64,000 nt of DNA from Prochlorococcus sp. AG-418-G18 (GCA_003214215.1 QCLX01000003.1:21360-85359), one strand, 5' to 3'. Positions 49,208 to 60,849 are shown, counted from the first letter of the stretch. The notes: generated by a model from the sequence alone, not told the origin. Translations and numbers: made by a program.

Positions 49208-50560
49208 TTATTCTGATAAAGAATAGTCAACTGCTTCTTTAATATTGGAAATCTCTTTAATATTTATTAAATTTTGAAAATTATTATTTAGATCTTCCTC
49301 TAATTTTGGCACTATAATATTTTTGATTCCAAGTCTTGCAGCCTCTTCTATCTTTGTTCGAAGGTTATTAGATTTTCTAACCTGACCGCTTAAACCCAAT
49401 TCACCAATGAATGAGCTGCTAGCCAAAGGAGGAATATTTTTTAAACTAGATAAAATTGATATTGCTACACCCAAGTCTGAAGAAGGATCATTAATTTCAA
49501 AACCACCCCCAGTAGCTACATAACAATCAAATTCCGATAATTTAATTCCTACGTGTTTTTCAATAACAGCTAGAATCTGATGTAATCTGTTAATGCTAAT
49601 TCCAGTTGTAGTTCGTCTTGGATTACTATAAAAAGTCTTATTCACCAGTGCTTGTATATCAACTGCAAATGGTCGGGTCCCTTCATTTGTAATCGTAGTT
49701 GTTACACCTGATATATTTTCTTTATTTGTAAAGATTGAACTTGGGTTTCTTATCTCTTTTAAGCCCTTTTCAAACATTTCAAAAATTCCAATTTCAAAGG
49801 TTGATCCAAATCGATTTTTTATACTCCTTAGTAATCTATGCGAGGAAATATTATCTCCTTCAAAGTTTATTACTACATCAACTAAATGCTCCAGAGTTTT
49901 GGGACCAGCTAAAGCTCCATCTTTTGTAACATGACCAACTATTAATAGAGCAATATTATTGTCTTTTGCGAGATTTTGCAATTCAGATGAACATGCTCTT
50001 ACTTGAGAAACTGATCCTGGCGCACTTTCCATCGCATGATTATGGATGGCTTGAATACTATCAATAATTGCGAAACTTGGATTTACCCTTTTGATCTCTT
50101 CAATTATTAAAGATAAATCTGTTTCTGCAAAAATTTTTAAATCAATACTATTTTGATTTAATCTTTCCCATCTGATTTTTACTTGTTCTAAAGATTCTTC
50201 TGCAGTTATATATAAGACTCTTTCATTGAGAGATATTTTTCCTGCTGATTGAAGAACTATTGTGCTTTTGCCTATACCTGGCTCTCCTCCAAGTAAAACA
50301 ACAGATCCAGGGACTATCCCACCTCCCAGAACTCGATCAAATTCTCTAAAACCACTGGTAAATCTTGATATTTTTTTAGATGAAATTTCATTAAAAGGGA
50401 TAGATTTCTTATCATTTTTTATATCTTGATATTTTGATCTCTTGCTCTTAATTTCTTCAACAATGGAATTCCAAGAGTTGCAATTAAGGCATTTCCCAAA
50501 GTATTGAGAGGTTTCAGTTCCGCAATTTTGACAAATAAAAGTCGACAATTTGCTAGACAT
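49208..50560 (-). CDS. radA: DNA repair protein RadA
   Basis: FICQNCGTETSQYFGKCLNCNSWNS zinc finger, LGGEPGIGKSTIVLQ, KNRFGS, VATGGGFEINDPSSDLGVAISILSS. Confidence 0.93.
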   Translation of the reverse strand: MSSKLSTFICQNCGTETSQYFGKCLNCNSWNSIVEEIKSKRSKYQDIKNDKKSIPFNEISSKKISRFTSGFREFDRVLGGGIVPGSVVLLGGEPGIGKSTIVLQSAGKISLNERVLYITAEESLEQVKIRWERLNQNSIDLKIFAETDLSLIIEEIKRVNPSFAIIDSIQAIHNHAMESAPGSVSQVRACSSELQNLAKDNNIALLIVGHVTKDGALAGPKTLEHLVDVVINFEGDNISSHRLLRSIKNRFGSTFEIGIFEMFEKGLKEIRNPSSIFTNKENISGVTTTITNEGTRPFAVDIQALVNKTFYSNPRRTTTGISINRLHQILAVIEKHVGIKLSEFDCYVATGGGFEINDPSSDLGVAISILSSLKNIPPLASSSFIGELGLSGQVRKSNNLRTKIEEAARLGIKNIIVPKLEEDLNNNFQNLINIKEISNIKEAVDYSLSE

Positions 50561-50667
50561 TTAGTTTTTTAATAAAGTAATTGAACTAGAATGTTTGGGA
50601 TATTGCCCCTCTACAAGTTAGATTAGGATAATAATTAATTCTCTTACTGATTAGCTAATAGAAACAA

Positions 50668-51414
50668 ATGGCTCTATCTAGTCAAACTAAAGAAACAATT
50701 CTTGTCGCAGATGATGAGGCAAGTATTAGAAGAATTCTTGAGACACGCCTCTCCATGATTGGGTACAAAGTTGTAACTGCATGTGATGGTAAAGAAGCAC
50801 TAAAGTTATTTAAAGATTATGAGCCTGATTTAGTAGTACTTGACGTCATGATGCCAAAGTTAGATGGCTATGGAGTTTGTCAAGAATTAAGGAAAGATTC
50901 TGATGTCCCGATTGTTATGTTAACTGCATTGGGAGACGTTGCAGATAGGATAACAGGTTTAGAATTAGGGGCCGATGATTATGTTGTTAAACCATTTAGT
51001 CCAAAGGAATTAGAAGCTAGAATTAGGTGTGTTCTTAGAAGAATAGATAAAGAACAAATTCCTGGAATGCCTAATTCAGGACTAATTTTGGTTACAGATA
51101 TTAAAATTGATACAAACCGAAGGCAAGTTTTTAAAAGTGATGAGAGAATTAGATTAACTGGTATGGAATTTAGTCTCTTAGAGCTTTTGGTTAGTAGGTC
51201 AGGTGAGCCATTTAGTAGAGGAGAGATTTTAAAAGAGGTTTGGGGATATACCCCCGAGAGACATGTAGATACAAGAGTAGTCGACGTTCATATATCAAGA
51301 TTAAGATCAAAATTAGAGGCTGATCCAGCGAATCCTGAATTGATATTAACAGCTAGGGGTACAGGATATCTTTTCCAAAGGATTGTTGATATCGCCCCTT
51401 TTGATGGTAAATAA
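50668..51414 (+). CDS. rpaB: OmpR-family response regulator RpaB
   Basis: KETILVADDEASIRRILETRLSMIGYKVVTACDGKEALKLF, VLDVMMPKLDGYGVCQELR, GYTPERHVDTRVVDVHISRLRSKLE. Confidence 0.9.
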   Translation: MALSSQTKETILVADDEASIRRILETRLSMIGYKVVTACDGKEALKLFKDYEPDLVVLDVMMPKLDGYGVCQELRKDSDVPIVMLTALGDVADRITGLELGADDYVVKPFSPKELEARIRCVLRRIDKEQIPGMPNSGLILVTDIKIDTNRRQVFKSDERIRLTGMEFSLLELLVSRSGEPFSRGEILKEVWGYTPERHVDTRVVDVHISRLRSKLEADPANPELILTARGTGYLFQRIVDIAPFDGK

Positions 51415-52833
51415 ATGGGGAAAGAAAATTTAAATAAAGTTAATAAGCCTAGAGCTATCAGAAGATTAGTTATTTGGTATAAAAGAAATTCTGCTGTCAC
51501 TTCAATTGTAGATACTGCTGCTAGTTCTGCAGTAACGGCAGGTAATGTAGCTGGTAACGTAGTTTCTGGTGCTGGTTCTGTCGTAAGTACAGCTAGTAAT
51601 GTTGCCAGTAATGTTGCAGGTAATGTAGCTGGTAACGTAGTTTCAAGTGCTGAATCTGTTGTGAATACTGCTAGCAGTGTAGTTTCAAATGCTAGTTCCT
51701 TGGCTAAAAATACATTACAGCCATTAGTTTTTGACCCATTAAAAAGATTACAAAATAGCGATAATATTTTAGATAAGAGTGAGGATACAAAATCTAAAAG
51801 AATTTGGATCGCAGTTGATGGTATGGGAGGAGATCATGCTCCTGGGCCAATTCTCGAAGGTTGCCTTGACGCAATAAGTAGATTTCCAATAAACATAAAG
51901 TTTGTTGGCAAAATTGAAAAGGTTAAAAATATAGCGGAAAAATGCGGTTTAGCAGAATTATTAGAAAAAGAAGTAAATAATAATCGTCTTGAATTAATTG
52001 ATAGTGGAGATCCTATCGGTATGAATGAAGAAGCTACTGCTGTTAGAAAAAGGAAAAATGCGAGCATAAATGTAGCAATGGATTTAGTAAGAAATAGTAA
52101 GGCTCAAGCTGTTTACTCAGCTGGTAATTCCGGAGCTATGATGGCTTCTGCAATATTTAGAATTGGTAGATTGAAAGGGATTGAACGACCAGCTATAGGT
52201 GCATTATTTCCAACAAGGGACCAAACTCGCCCTGTATTGGTTTTAGATGTTGGTGCAAATACTGATTGTAAACCTTCATATTTGCATCAGTTTGCACTTC
52301 TGGGCAATATTTATGCAAAAGATGTTTTACAGGTGAAAAAACCAAGAATTGGTCTTTTAAATATCGGAGAAGAAGAATGCAAAGGTAATGATTTATCTCT
52401 AAAAACATTTGCATTACTCTCTAGTGAAAAAAGTTTTGATTTTGGAGGAAATTGTGAAGGTAGAGATGTTTTATCGGGTAGTTTTGATGTGGTGGTATGT
52501 GATGGATTTACGGGTAATATACTATTGAAATTTCTTGAGTCTGTGGGAGGTGTGTTATTAGATATTTTGAGATCGGAGCTTCCAAGAGGGAGAAGGGGGA
52601 AAGTTGGTTCGGCATTTTTAAAAAGTAATTTACTCAGAATTAAAAAAAGGTTGGATCATGCCGAACATGGTGGGGCCTTATTACTTGGGGTAAATGGCAT
52701 TTGTGTGATTGGTCATGGAAGCAGTAAGTCTTTATCTGTAGTTAGCGCTCTTCGCTTGGCTCACTCGGCAGTCAATCATGACGTGATGGAAAATTTAAAT
52801 CAGCTTCAAAAGCTTCAAGTTTTAAATTCATAA
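51415..52833 (+). CDS. plsX: Phosphate acyltransferase PlsX with long repeat-containing N-terminal extension
   Basis: Core from about residue 128: KRIWIAVDGMGGDHAPGPILEG; preceded by about 125 aa of Val/Ala/Ser/Asn-rich repeats. Confidence 0.9.
   Translation: MGKENLNKVNKPRAIRRLVIWYKRNSAVTSIVDTAASSAVTAGNVAGNVVSGAGSVVSTASNVASNVAGNVAGNVVSSAESVVNTASSVVSNASSLAKNTLQPLVFDPLKRLQNSDNILDKSEDTKSKRIWIAVDGMGGDHAPGPILEGCLDAISRFPINIKFVGKIEKVKNIAEKCGLAELLEKEVNNNRLELIDSGDPIGMNEEATAVRKRKNASINVAMDLVRNSKAQAVYSAGNSGAMMASAIFRIGRLKGIERPAIGALFPTRDQTRPVLVLDVGANTDCKPSYLHQFALLGNIYAKDVLQVKKPRIGLLNIGEEECKGNDLSLKTFALLSSEKSFDFGGNCEGRDVLSGSFDVVVCDGFTGNILLKFLESVGGVLLDILRSELPRGRRGKVGSAFLKSNLLRIKKRLDHAEHGGALLLGVNGICVIGHGSSKSLSVVSALRLAHSAVNHDVMENLNQLQKLQVLNS
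51541..51696 (+). repeat. Two tandem copies of a 78-bp (26-aa) repeat inside plsX
   Basis: GGTAATGTAGCTGGTAACGTAGTTTC is identical at 51541 and 51619; encodes GNVAGNVVSGAGSVVSTASNVASNVA / GNVAGNVVSSAESVVNTASSVVSNAS. Confidence 0.85.
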
Positions 52834-52886
52834 AACATATTTTGTCAAATTTATGTTTGACTTATATAAGTAACTAAGAAATTCTT

Positions 52887-53894
52887 TTGGAAGGAATAAA
52901 GTTTAATCAGATTGGTGTCTCATTTAAAGGAAGTGGAAGTTATGTACCCGATCAAATACTTACTAATCAAAAAATTAGTCAAAAGGTAGATACAAGTGAT
53001 GAATGGATAAAATCTAGAACTGGCATTTCTGAGAGAAGAATTTCTAGCAGTGGAGATAATGTCGCTGAGATGGGTTATAAGGCAGCATTAACTGCCATTG
53101 AAATGGCAGATTGGGACATTAAAACAATTGATTTGATTATTTTAGCTACTTCTACTCCGCATGATTTATTTGGTTCAGCTCCATCTATTCAAGCTAAATT
53201 GGGGGCCGATAATGCCGTAGCTTTTGATTTAACTGCTGCATGTAGTGGTTTTTTATTCGCTTTAATAACAGCCTCACAATTTTTAAAAAGTGGTAGTTTT
53301 AAAAGGGCTATTATTATTGGAGCGGATCAATTATCAAGTTTTGTTGATTGGAATGATAGAAGAAGCTGTATTCTCTTTGGCGATGGTGCGGGTGCATTAG
53401 CAATTGAAGCAACAAATGAATTTGATAATTTAATTGGTTTTGATATGAGAACTGATGGGCAAAGGGGTTCTTTTCTTAATCTTCCATCAAAAAATAATGA
53501 GGATTCAATAATTGATAATATTGATTTTCTAAGTGGAGGTTTTGCTCCAATTGAGATGAATGGGCAGGAAGTTTATAAATTTGCAGTTAGAGAAGTTCCC
53601 ATAATCCTTGACAAGTTGTTTAGAAAAACAAACTATAGTTCTGATGAAGTTGATTGGCTTGTATTGCATCAAGCTAATCAAAGAATATTAGATTCTGTAG
53701 GGGACAGGTTAAAAATTCCCAGAGAAAAAATTCTTAGCAATTTAGAAAAATATGGTAATACTTCAGCCGCAACAATTCCACTAATGATGGATCAGGCCAT
53801 TAGAAATAATAGAATTAAACAAAATGATATTATTGCATCAAGTGGATTTGGTGCTGGGCTAAGTTGGGGGGCAGCCCTCATTAAATGGGGTTAA
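52887..53894 (+). CDS. fabH: 3-oxoacyl-ACP synthase III
   Basis: DEWIKSRTGISERRI, DLTAACSGFLFAL, VLHQANQRILDSV, GNTSAATIPL, GFGAGLSWGAALI. Confidence 0.94.
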   Translation: MEGIKFNQIGVSFKGSGSYVPDQILTNQKISQKVDTSDEWIKSRTGISERRISSSGDNVAEMGYKAALTAIEMADWDIKTIDLIILATSTPHDLFGSAPSIQAKLGADNAVAFDLTAACSGFLFALITASQFLKSGSFKRAIIIGADQLSSFVDWNDRRSCILFGDGAGALAIEATNEFDNLIGFDMRTDGQRGSFLNLPSKNNEDSIIDNIDFLSGGFAPIEMNGQEVYKFAVREVPIILDKLFRKTNYSSDEVDWLVLHQANQRILDSVGDRLKIPREKILSNLEKYGNTSAATIPLMMDQAIRNNRIKQNDIIASSGFGAGLSWGAALIKWG

Positions 53895-53912
53895 AAACTT
53901 AATAGGAAAATT

Positions 53913-54809
53913 ATGACAGTTGCATGGGTATTCCCCGGACAGGGGTCGCAAAAAATTGGAATGGTAAAAAAAATTGAAGATTTGCCAAATACTAAGAAGA
54001 GGTTTAATTATGCTTCTGAGATATTTGATAGAAATTTATTTGAAATTTGTGAGTTAAATTCTGAACCAACAGATCCTTTGGATGATTTGAATAATACAAG
54101 AAATACACAAATTTGTCTTTTTTTAGTTGAATCAGTTTTATTAGATGCTTTAAAGGAAAATAATTTCAAACCAAATTATGTCGCTGGACATAGTCTTGGA
54201 GAAATTACAGCACTATATTGTGCGGATGTTTTTTCATTCGAAGATTGTGTGTCACTTATAAAAGAGAGATCTCAATTAATGATCAATGCTGGGAAAGGAT
54301 CTATGGCAGCAGTAATTGGTTTTGATAGAAATCAACTTGATTTATTAGTTCAAAAAACTGATGATATTGTAATTGCAAATGATAATAGCTCTTCCCAAGT
54401 TGTCTTATCAGGTTCTCATGAAGCATTAGATAAGTTATCGAGAGAAATTTCTTGTAAAAGATTCTTGAAATTAAATGTTTCAGGTGCGTTTCATTCACCA
54501 TTTATGAATGAGCCTTCAGTAAAATTTTCTGAATATTTAAAACAGATTCAATTTAAAAATCCTTCTTTCCCAGTCATAAGTAATTGTGAACCTTCACTTT
54601 GTAGCGATCCAAATGAGCTTAAAATTAGATTGGAAAATCAAATGTGTAATGGAGTGAGGTGGAGAGAAACTATGGATTTAATGGCAAAAGATAGTGATCT
54701 TCATATTGTTGAAATTGGTCCATCAAATGTACTTAGCGGTTTAGGAAAAAGACATTTGAAGGATGTAAAAATTTCTCAAGTTTCATCTTCTGATCAAATA
54801 CTTTATTAA
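53913..54809 (+). CDS. fabD: Malonyl-CoA:ACP transacylase
   Basis: VFPGQGSQKIGM, AGHSLGEITAL, SGAFHSPFMNE. Confidence 0.94.
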   Translation: MTVAWVFPGQGSQKIGMVKKIEDLPNTKKRFNYASEIFDRNLFEICELNSEPTDPLDDLNNTRNTQICLFLVESVLLDALKENNFKPNYVAGHSLGEITALYCADVFSFEDCVSLIKERSQLMINAGKGSMAAVIGFDRNQLDLLVQKTDDIVIANDNSSSQVVLSGSHEALDKLSREISCKRFLKLNVSGAFHSPFMNEPSVKFSEYLKQIQFKNPSFPVISNCEPSLCSDPNELKIRLENQMCNGVRWRETMDLMAKDSDLHIVEIGPSNVLSGLGKRHLKDVKISQVSSSDQILY

Positions 54810-54814
54810 TTCCA

Positions 54815-55435
54815 ATGACAAAAGATATTTTTCAAAAATTAATATATCAATTAGTTAGCAAACTTTTTGTATTACCCATTTATAAATTTGTATTTAAAGG
54901 TCATTTAATAGGTCGAGAGAATATTCCTCAAAAAGATTCTTTTATAATGGTTTCCAATCATGGTTCTTTACTTGATCCTCCTTTGTTAGGCCATGCTCTT
55001 GGACGCAATATTTCTTTTATGGCCAAGGCAGAGCTTTTTAAAATACCTTTCCTTGGCTTCATTATTAAGGCTTGTGGAGCATATCCTGTAAAAAGGGGAA
55101 TTGCTGATAAAAATACTATTAAAACAGCATGTAAAAAATTATCCAATAACAATTGTATTGGAATTTTTATTGACGGCACTCGTCAAAAAAATGGGAGAGT
55201 TAATAAGCCAAAACAAGGCGCTGCATTATTAGCTTTTAAAAATCAAAAATTATTATTACCTGTTGCAATAGTTAATTCACATAAACTCATAAGATTTAAA
55301 TTCTGCATTCCTTTCTTTTCAAAAATACTTATTAAAGTGGGTAAACCTGTTCAACCTCCACTAAGCTCATCAAGAGATGATCTGAATTCTTTAACTAAGT
55401 ACCTTCAAAATAATATTAATAGTTTGATTGGATAA
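54815..55435 (+). CDS. plsC: 1-acyl-sn-glycerol-3-phosphate acyltransferase
   Basis: VSNHGSLLDPPLLG (HX4D), AYPVKRGIADKN, FIDGTRQKNGRVNKPKQGAA. Confidence 0.9.
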   Translation: MTKDIFQKLIYQLVSKLFVLPIYKFVFKGHLIGRENIPQKDSFIMVSNHGSLLDPPLLGHALGRNISFMAKAELFKIPFLGFIIKACGAYPVKRGIADKNTIKTACKKLSNNNCIGIFIDGTRQKNGRVNKPKQGAALLAFKNQKLLLPVAIVNSHKLIRFKFCIPFFSKILIKVGKPVQPPLSSSRDDLNSLTKYLQNNINSLIG

Positions 55436-55439
55436 ATAA

Positions 55440-56093
55440 TTAGTTAATTGGAGAAACAAGGTAAAGTGGCAAAACTTTTTGCCATGAATTTGAATTTAAA
55501 TTCAATAAATTTTTATTTGATAAATTTAATAATTCTTTCAAGTCTTTTTCATCTTCATAATTAGCCTCAAAAAAAAGTTCTTTACACTCCAATACTTTTA
55601 TAACTTTTGGTAGAACAATTTCTCGAATGATTATATCCTCTTTTTTTTGTCCGCAATTACTGATCTCATACTTTCCTGCGATGAATCCATACCTTTTTAA
55701 TTTTTTGTAAATCCAGAATGATTGTTTGTCTATAAATAAATTATTTTTTAATGCAATTCTTTTTGCCATAATCTCAAATGCACTAAAACTACCTAAAGCA
55801 CAATTTATTTGTTGTGAGATAGTTCTTGCTAAAACTACAATAAGTCTTGAAGCATTAAAATTTGCCGGCCCTACACTAACAGATATTTGATTTACTTTTT
55901 GTAAATTTTCTTTGGAAATGAATTTGTTAAATTCAACGATCAAGTTGTTGCACAAGTCATTATTAAATTTTTTTATAAATAATTTATCAGAATCGATTTT
56001 ATTGTTTTTTCTATATCCAAATCCAAAAGAATTGTCTGTACTATGTATTACTAATGTATTGTAATTTTGGATCTGTTTGAGAGAATGAGTCAT
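55440..56093 (-). CDS. tsaB: tRNA threonylcarbamoyladenosine biosynthesis protein TsaB
   Basis: LVIHSTDNSFGFGY, ISVSVGPANFNASRLIVVLARTISQQINCALGSFSAFEIMA. Confidence 0.8.
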   Translation of the reverse strand: MTHSLKQIQNYNTLVIHSTDNSFGFGYRKNNKIDSDKLFIKKFNNDLCNNLIVEFNKFISKENLQKVNQISVSVGPANFNASRLIVVLARTISQQINCALGSFSAFEIMAKRIALKNNLFIDKQSFWIYKKLKRYGFIAGKYEISNCGQKKEDIIIREIVLPKVIKVLECKELFFEANYEDEKDLKELLNLSNKNLLNLNSNSWQKVLPLYLVSPIN

Positions 56094-56102
56094 CTATTAC
56101 CT

Positions 56103-56354
56103 TTAAACAGGTAATTCTAAACCAGGATTTATTTTAGACCACTTACCATAATCTTCTATAAAACTTCCGCAAGATTGAACATCCCAATCTGTTTTGTAAT
56201 CATCATTATTATCTTTTACTATAGATACATGTATGTATGGATTAAGTGCTTTAAAATTAGGTGCATCGCAAATATTATCAACATCATGATTATTTTCGAC
56301 ATCATGATATGTAATACATTTATCAACCCATTTACAGTTAATGCAAATGCACAT
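56103..56354 (-). CDS. ycf34: Ycf34-like Fe-S protein
   Basis: MCICINCKWVDKCITYHDVENNH. Confidence 0.85.
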   Translation of the reverse strand: MCICINCKWVDKCITYHDVENNHDVDNICDAPNFKALNPYIHVSIVKDNNDDYKTDWDVQSCGSFIEDYGKWSKINPGLELPV

Positions 56355-56384
56355 AATTAATAATTAACTTTAAAAACAAAAGAT

Positions 56385-57590
56385 ATGTACTACGATCATA
56401 CACTAATAATTAAACAATTAGAAAGAAGTATAAAATTTAATAATTGGAATTTTATCTTATCTTTCTTACCTCAAGGATCGTATTTAGTTGGTGGTTATAT
56501 AAGGGATACTATTTTAGGAAGAGTAACTGAAGAGATGGATATTGATATTGTAGTACCGTTAAATGCGATTGAAATTGGGAAAAAAATTTCAGATAATATT
56601 GAATCTAAATTTATAATCTTAGATAAAAAAAGAGAAGTAGTAAGAATTATTTTTAATCATATTTCGATTGATATTGCTAATCAGGTTTCATCCACCATCG
56701 AAGGAGATTTGAGTGCTAGGGACTTTACGATTAATTCAATTGCTTTTTTATTTGATAAGAAGTGTTTGTTTGATCCTCTAAATGGCATTAAAGATCTAGA
56801 ATTTTCTTTACTTAGAACGCATTCGGAAATCAATTTGATAAATGATCCTCTGCGAATATTAAGATGTTTTAGATTTGTTTCAGAATTGAATTTTAAAATT
56901 GATATTAAGTTAGTTTCTTTTATAAAAAAAAATAAAAGTAGTTTATATCTTGTTGCTAAAGAGAGGGTTAATTATGAAATACAGAAAATAGTAAATGGGG
57001 CAAATGCCCTAGATGCGGTGATATTGATAAAAAAATTAAACATATTTGGTTCTGAAAAATTATATAAAGATTCTTTTTTTTTGGATTTAAAGAAAATTAA
57101 TTATGATGGACTTAATCAGGAAGAAAAAGAGAAATTTTTACCATTATTTTTTATTTCCCAGATATTAGATGTTGTATCTCAAGAGAGACTTAAATTTAGT
57201 AAAGCCGAAATTGCAAAAACAAATTTATTGCGAAAATGGCACTTCTTTTTGAATAACAAAAATATCTCTCAGTTAAATGAATTAGAAAGATTTAAATTAC
57301 ATAAAGAATTAGAGATGTTTCTTCCATCTTTTATTTTTTATTTACCTCAAAATTTACGCATTGATTGGCTAAAAAGGTGGCGTGACAAGGACGACAAATT
57401 ATTTCATCCCTCAAATTTATTAAATGGTGATTTAATAAAAAAACATTTGCAAATAGAAGATGGACCTACCTTAGGAGAGCTTTTAGAGTATCTTTCAAAG
57501 GAGCTTGCGTATAAAAGATTGAATAATTTTGATGAAGCTATTTATAAAGCAAAGCAATGGATTAAACAAAATGCGCCAAAATGTGATTAA
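56385..57590 (+). CDS. tRNA nucleotidyltransferase / poly(A) polymerase family
   Basis: LVGGYIRDTILGR, EEMDIDIVV, LSARDFTINSIAF, NDPLRILRCFRF. Confidence 0.9.
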   Translation: MYYDHTLIIKQLERSIKFNNWNFILSFLPQGSYLVGGYIRDTILGRVTEEMDIDIVVPLNAIEIGKKISDNIESKFIILDKKREVVRIIFNHISIDIANQVSSTIEGDLSARDFTINSIAFLFDKKCLFDPLNGIKDLEFSLLRTHSEINLINDPLRILRCFRFVSELNFKIDIKLVSFIKKNKSSLYLVAKERVNYEIQKIVNGANALDAVILIKKLNIFGSEKLYKDSFFLDLKKINYDGLNQEEKEKFLPLFFISQILDVVSQERLKFSKAEIAKTNLLRKWHFFLNNKNISQLNELERFKLHKELEMFLPSFIFYLPQNLRIDWLKRWRDKDDKLFHPSNLLNGDLIKKHLQIEDGPTLGELLEYLSKELAYKRLNNFDEAIYKAKQWIKQNAPKCD

Positions 57591-57648
57591 ATACACATAG
57601 CTTAGTTTTGTTTAGAAGTTCAGACTTCAAAATCATTTTTAAAAATTT

Positions 57649-58068
57649 ATGAGTATTCGCATTTACATTGGCAACTTACCACAAGGATTTAATCCAAAAG
57701 AATTCGATAAGATTTTAAAATCAGTTTCTGATTCTATTAGATTTAAACCAGTTTTAGATAAAGAAACTAAAGAATGCAGAGGTTTTGGTTTCGCGACAAC
57801 AAACAATGAAGAGAATGCTAATTTATTAATTCAAAAATTAAATGGTTTTGAATTTAATGGTTCTAAATTAAGAGTAGAGTTATCTGAAAAGAAAGACTCT
57901 GCTTCAAATAAAAGAAACAGCGGAAATTTAAACAAAAACAAAAAAAGGAAAGATTTTAAGAAAATTGTTCATAGTGACGCTCCTAATCTTGAAGCACCTG
58001 ATCCACGATGGGCTGGGGAATTATCCAAATTAAAGGATTTGTTAGCTAACCAAAAAACACCAGCTTAG
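57649..58068 (+). CDS. RRM-domain RNA-binding protein
   Basis: RIYIGNLPQGF (RNP2), CRGFGFATT (RNP1). Confidence 0.9.
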   Translation: MSIRIYIGNLPQGFNPKEFDKILKSVSDSIRFKPVLDKETKECRGFGFATTNNEENANLLIQKLNGFEFNGSKLRVELSEKKDSASNKRNSGNLNKNKKRKDFKKIVHSDAPNLEAPDPRWAGELSKLKDLLANQKTPA

Positions 58069-58977
58069 TTATTTGATTCGAGAAATTAAAAAAGATATTG
58101 GAATTTCAAAAGCTTTAACTGAATTTTTTACAAAAGCTCTGTTATTAAAAACATCATAGTCTAATCTTTCAATAGAATCTAATATCCCTCTATAAAGACG
58201 TAAAGATGTCCAAACTGGCCACCTTGCGTCAGAAGATAACCACTTAATCCCATCTTCAGACCGTTGGAACCAATCGCGAGCCCTTTTTAACTGAAAGTTC
58301 ATCAGAGCCTTCCACTGATTATTAATCACCCCTTTTAATAGCTCTTCTTCAGAATAATTAAATTTTTCAATATCCTCTTGTGGGAGATAAATCCTTCCTC
58401 TTTGTCTGTCTTCTCCGACATCCCTCAATATATTTGTTAGTTGATTTGCTATACCTAGTGCTATAGCTGCTTCAGAGGGGTCAGGCTTATCACTCCATGG
58501 CGCGGAGGTATAAGCGCTATCAATCCCCATGACATTCTGAGTCATTAAACCAACAGTCCCTGCGACTCTATAACAATAGAGTTTTAATTCATCAAAGTCT
58601 TTGTATCTGAATTTATTAAGATCCATTCTCTGACCTTCTATCATATCTAGGTAGGGTTGAATACTTTGTGGATATTTTTCGATGGTATCTAATAGAACCG
58701 AATCTAATTCAGATTTAATGTTTCCTTTAAATACATTCTTTGTATTTTCTTCCCATTCATCTAAATTGTTTGAAAGCTCATCTTCTGATTTAGTTGAAGC
58801 TTCTAAACTATCCATTATTTCATCTGTTCTTCTACACCAAACATAAATAGCCCAAATAGCTTTTCTTTTTTCTAGTGGTAGTAGAAGAGTTCCCAAATAA
58901 AAGGTTTTGGCCCATTCTTGGGTTTCTTTTCGGCATATCTCGTATGCTTTATCTAGTTGAGAAATGGAATTTTTCAA
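58069..58977 (-). CDS. crtB: Phytoene synthase
   Basis: TFYLGTLLLPLEKRKAIWAIYVWCRRTDEIMD, YRVAGTVGLMTQNVMG, GIANQLTNILRDVGEDRQRGRIYLPQED. Confidence 0.95.
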   Translation of the reverse strand: MKNSISQLDKAYEICRKETQEWAKTFYLGTLLLPLEKRKAIWAIYVWCRRTDEIMDSLEASTKSEDELSNNLDEWEENTKNVFKGNIKSELDSVLLDTIEKYPQSIQPYLDMIEGQRMDLNKFRYKDFDELKLYCYRVAGTVGLMTQNVMGIDSAYTSAPWSDKPDPSEAAIALGIANQLTNILRDVGEDRQRGRIYLPQEDIEKFNYSEEELLKGVINNQWKALMNFQLKRARDWFQRSEDGIKWLSSDARWPVWTSLRLYRGILDSIERLDYDVFNNRAFVKNSVKAFEIPISFLISRIK

Positions 58978-59013
58978 AAAGTTTTAGCTGAATCAGGAAA
59001 TTTTTAAGTGTTA

Positions 59014-60453
<1,440 letters not shown>

Positions 60454-60501
60454 TTAAAGTTATAACATTATTGTTTTTTTCGTTGATTATTTCGCAAAAT
60501 T

Positions 60502-60849
60502 ATGGAAAAAATGCTTTTAAAATCAACTACTCGACATGTAAGAATTTTTACTGCTGAAGTTGTTGATAAAGAATTAAAGTTTCATCCCAACAAATTGACT
60601 CTTGATTTAGATCCCGATAACGAGTTTATTTGGAACGAAGATTCTTTGAAAAAAATAAATGAGAAATTTAATGGCTTAATTAAAGAGAGATCAGGAAAGG
60701 ATTTAGATGATTATGAACTTCGAAAAATAGGATCAGAAATCGAAGGTTTAATTCAATTTTTACTCCAAAATGGTGAATTAAGTTATAACCCTGAGTGTAG
60801 GGTTATGAACTATTCAATGGGTTTACCAAAAACAAATAAAGCACTGTGA
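60502..60849 (+). CDS. ndhM: NAD(P)H-quinone oxidoreductase subunit M
   Basis: LLKSTTRHVRIFTAEVVDKELKFHPNKLTLDLDPDNEFIWNEDSLKKI. Confidence 0.92.
   Translation: MEKMLLKSTTRHVRIFTAEVVDKELKFHPNKLTLDLDPDNEFIWNEDSLKKINEKFNGLIKERSGKDLDDYELRKIGSEIEGLIQFLLQNGELSYNPECRVMNYSMGLPKTNKAL

Noticed and set aside
43878-51414. Two OmpR-family regulators as paralogous duplication or two-component operon
   Set aside because: They match the distinct conserved orthologs RpaA and RpaB, lie about 6 kb apart, and no histidine kinase is adjacent.
51541-51700. Repeats in plsX as a CRISPR array or minisatellite insertion
   Set aside because: Only two 78-bp copies, in frame and coding; no spacers or cas genes anywhere in the window.
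52193-52414. Minus-strand ORF opposite plsX
   Set aside because: Shadow ORF within conserved catalytic domain coding sequence.
56175-56360. Plus-strand Ile/Met-rich ORF opposite ycf34
   Set aside because: Antisense of ycf34; composition is an artefact of AT-rich complement.
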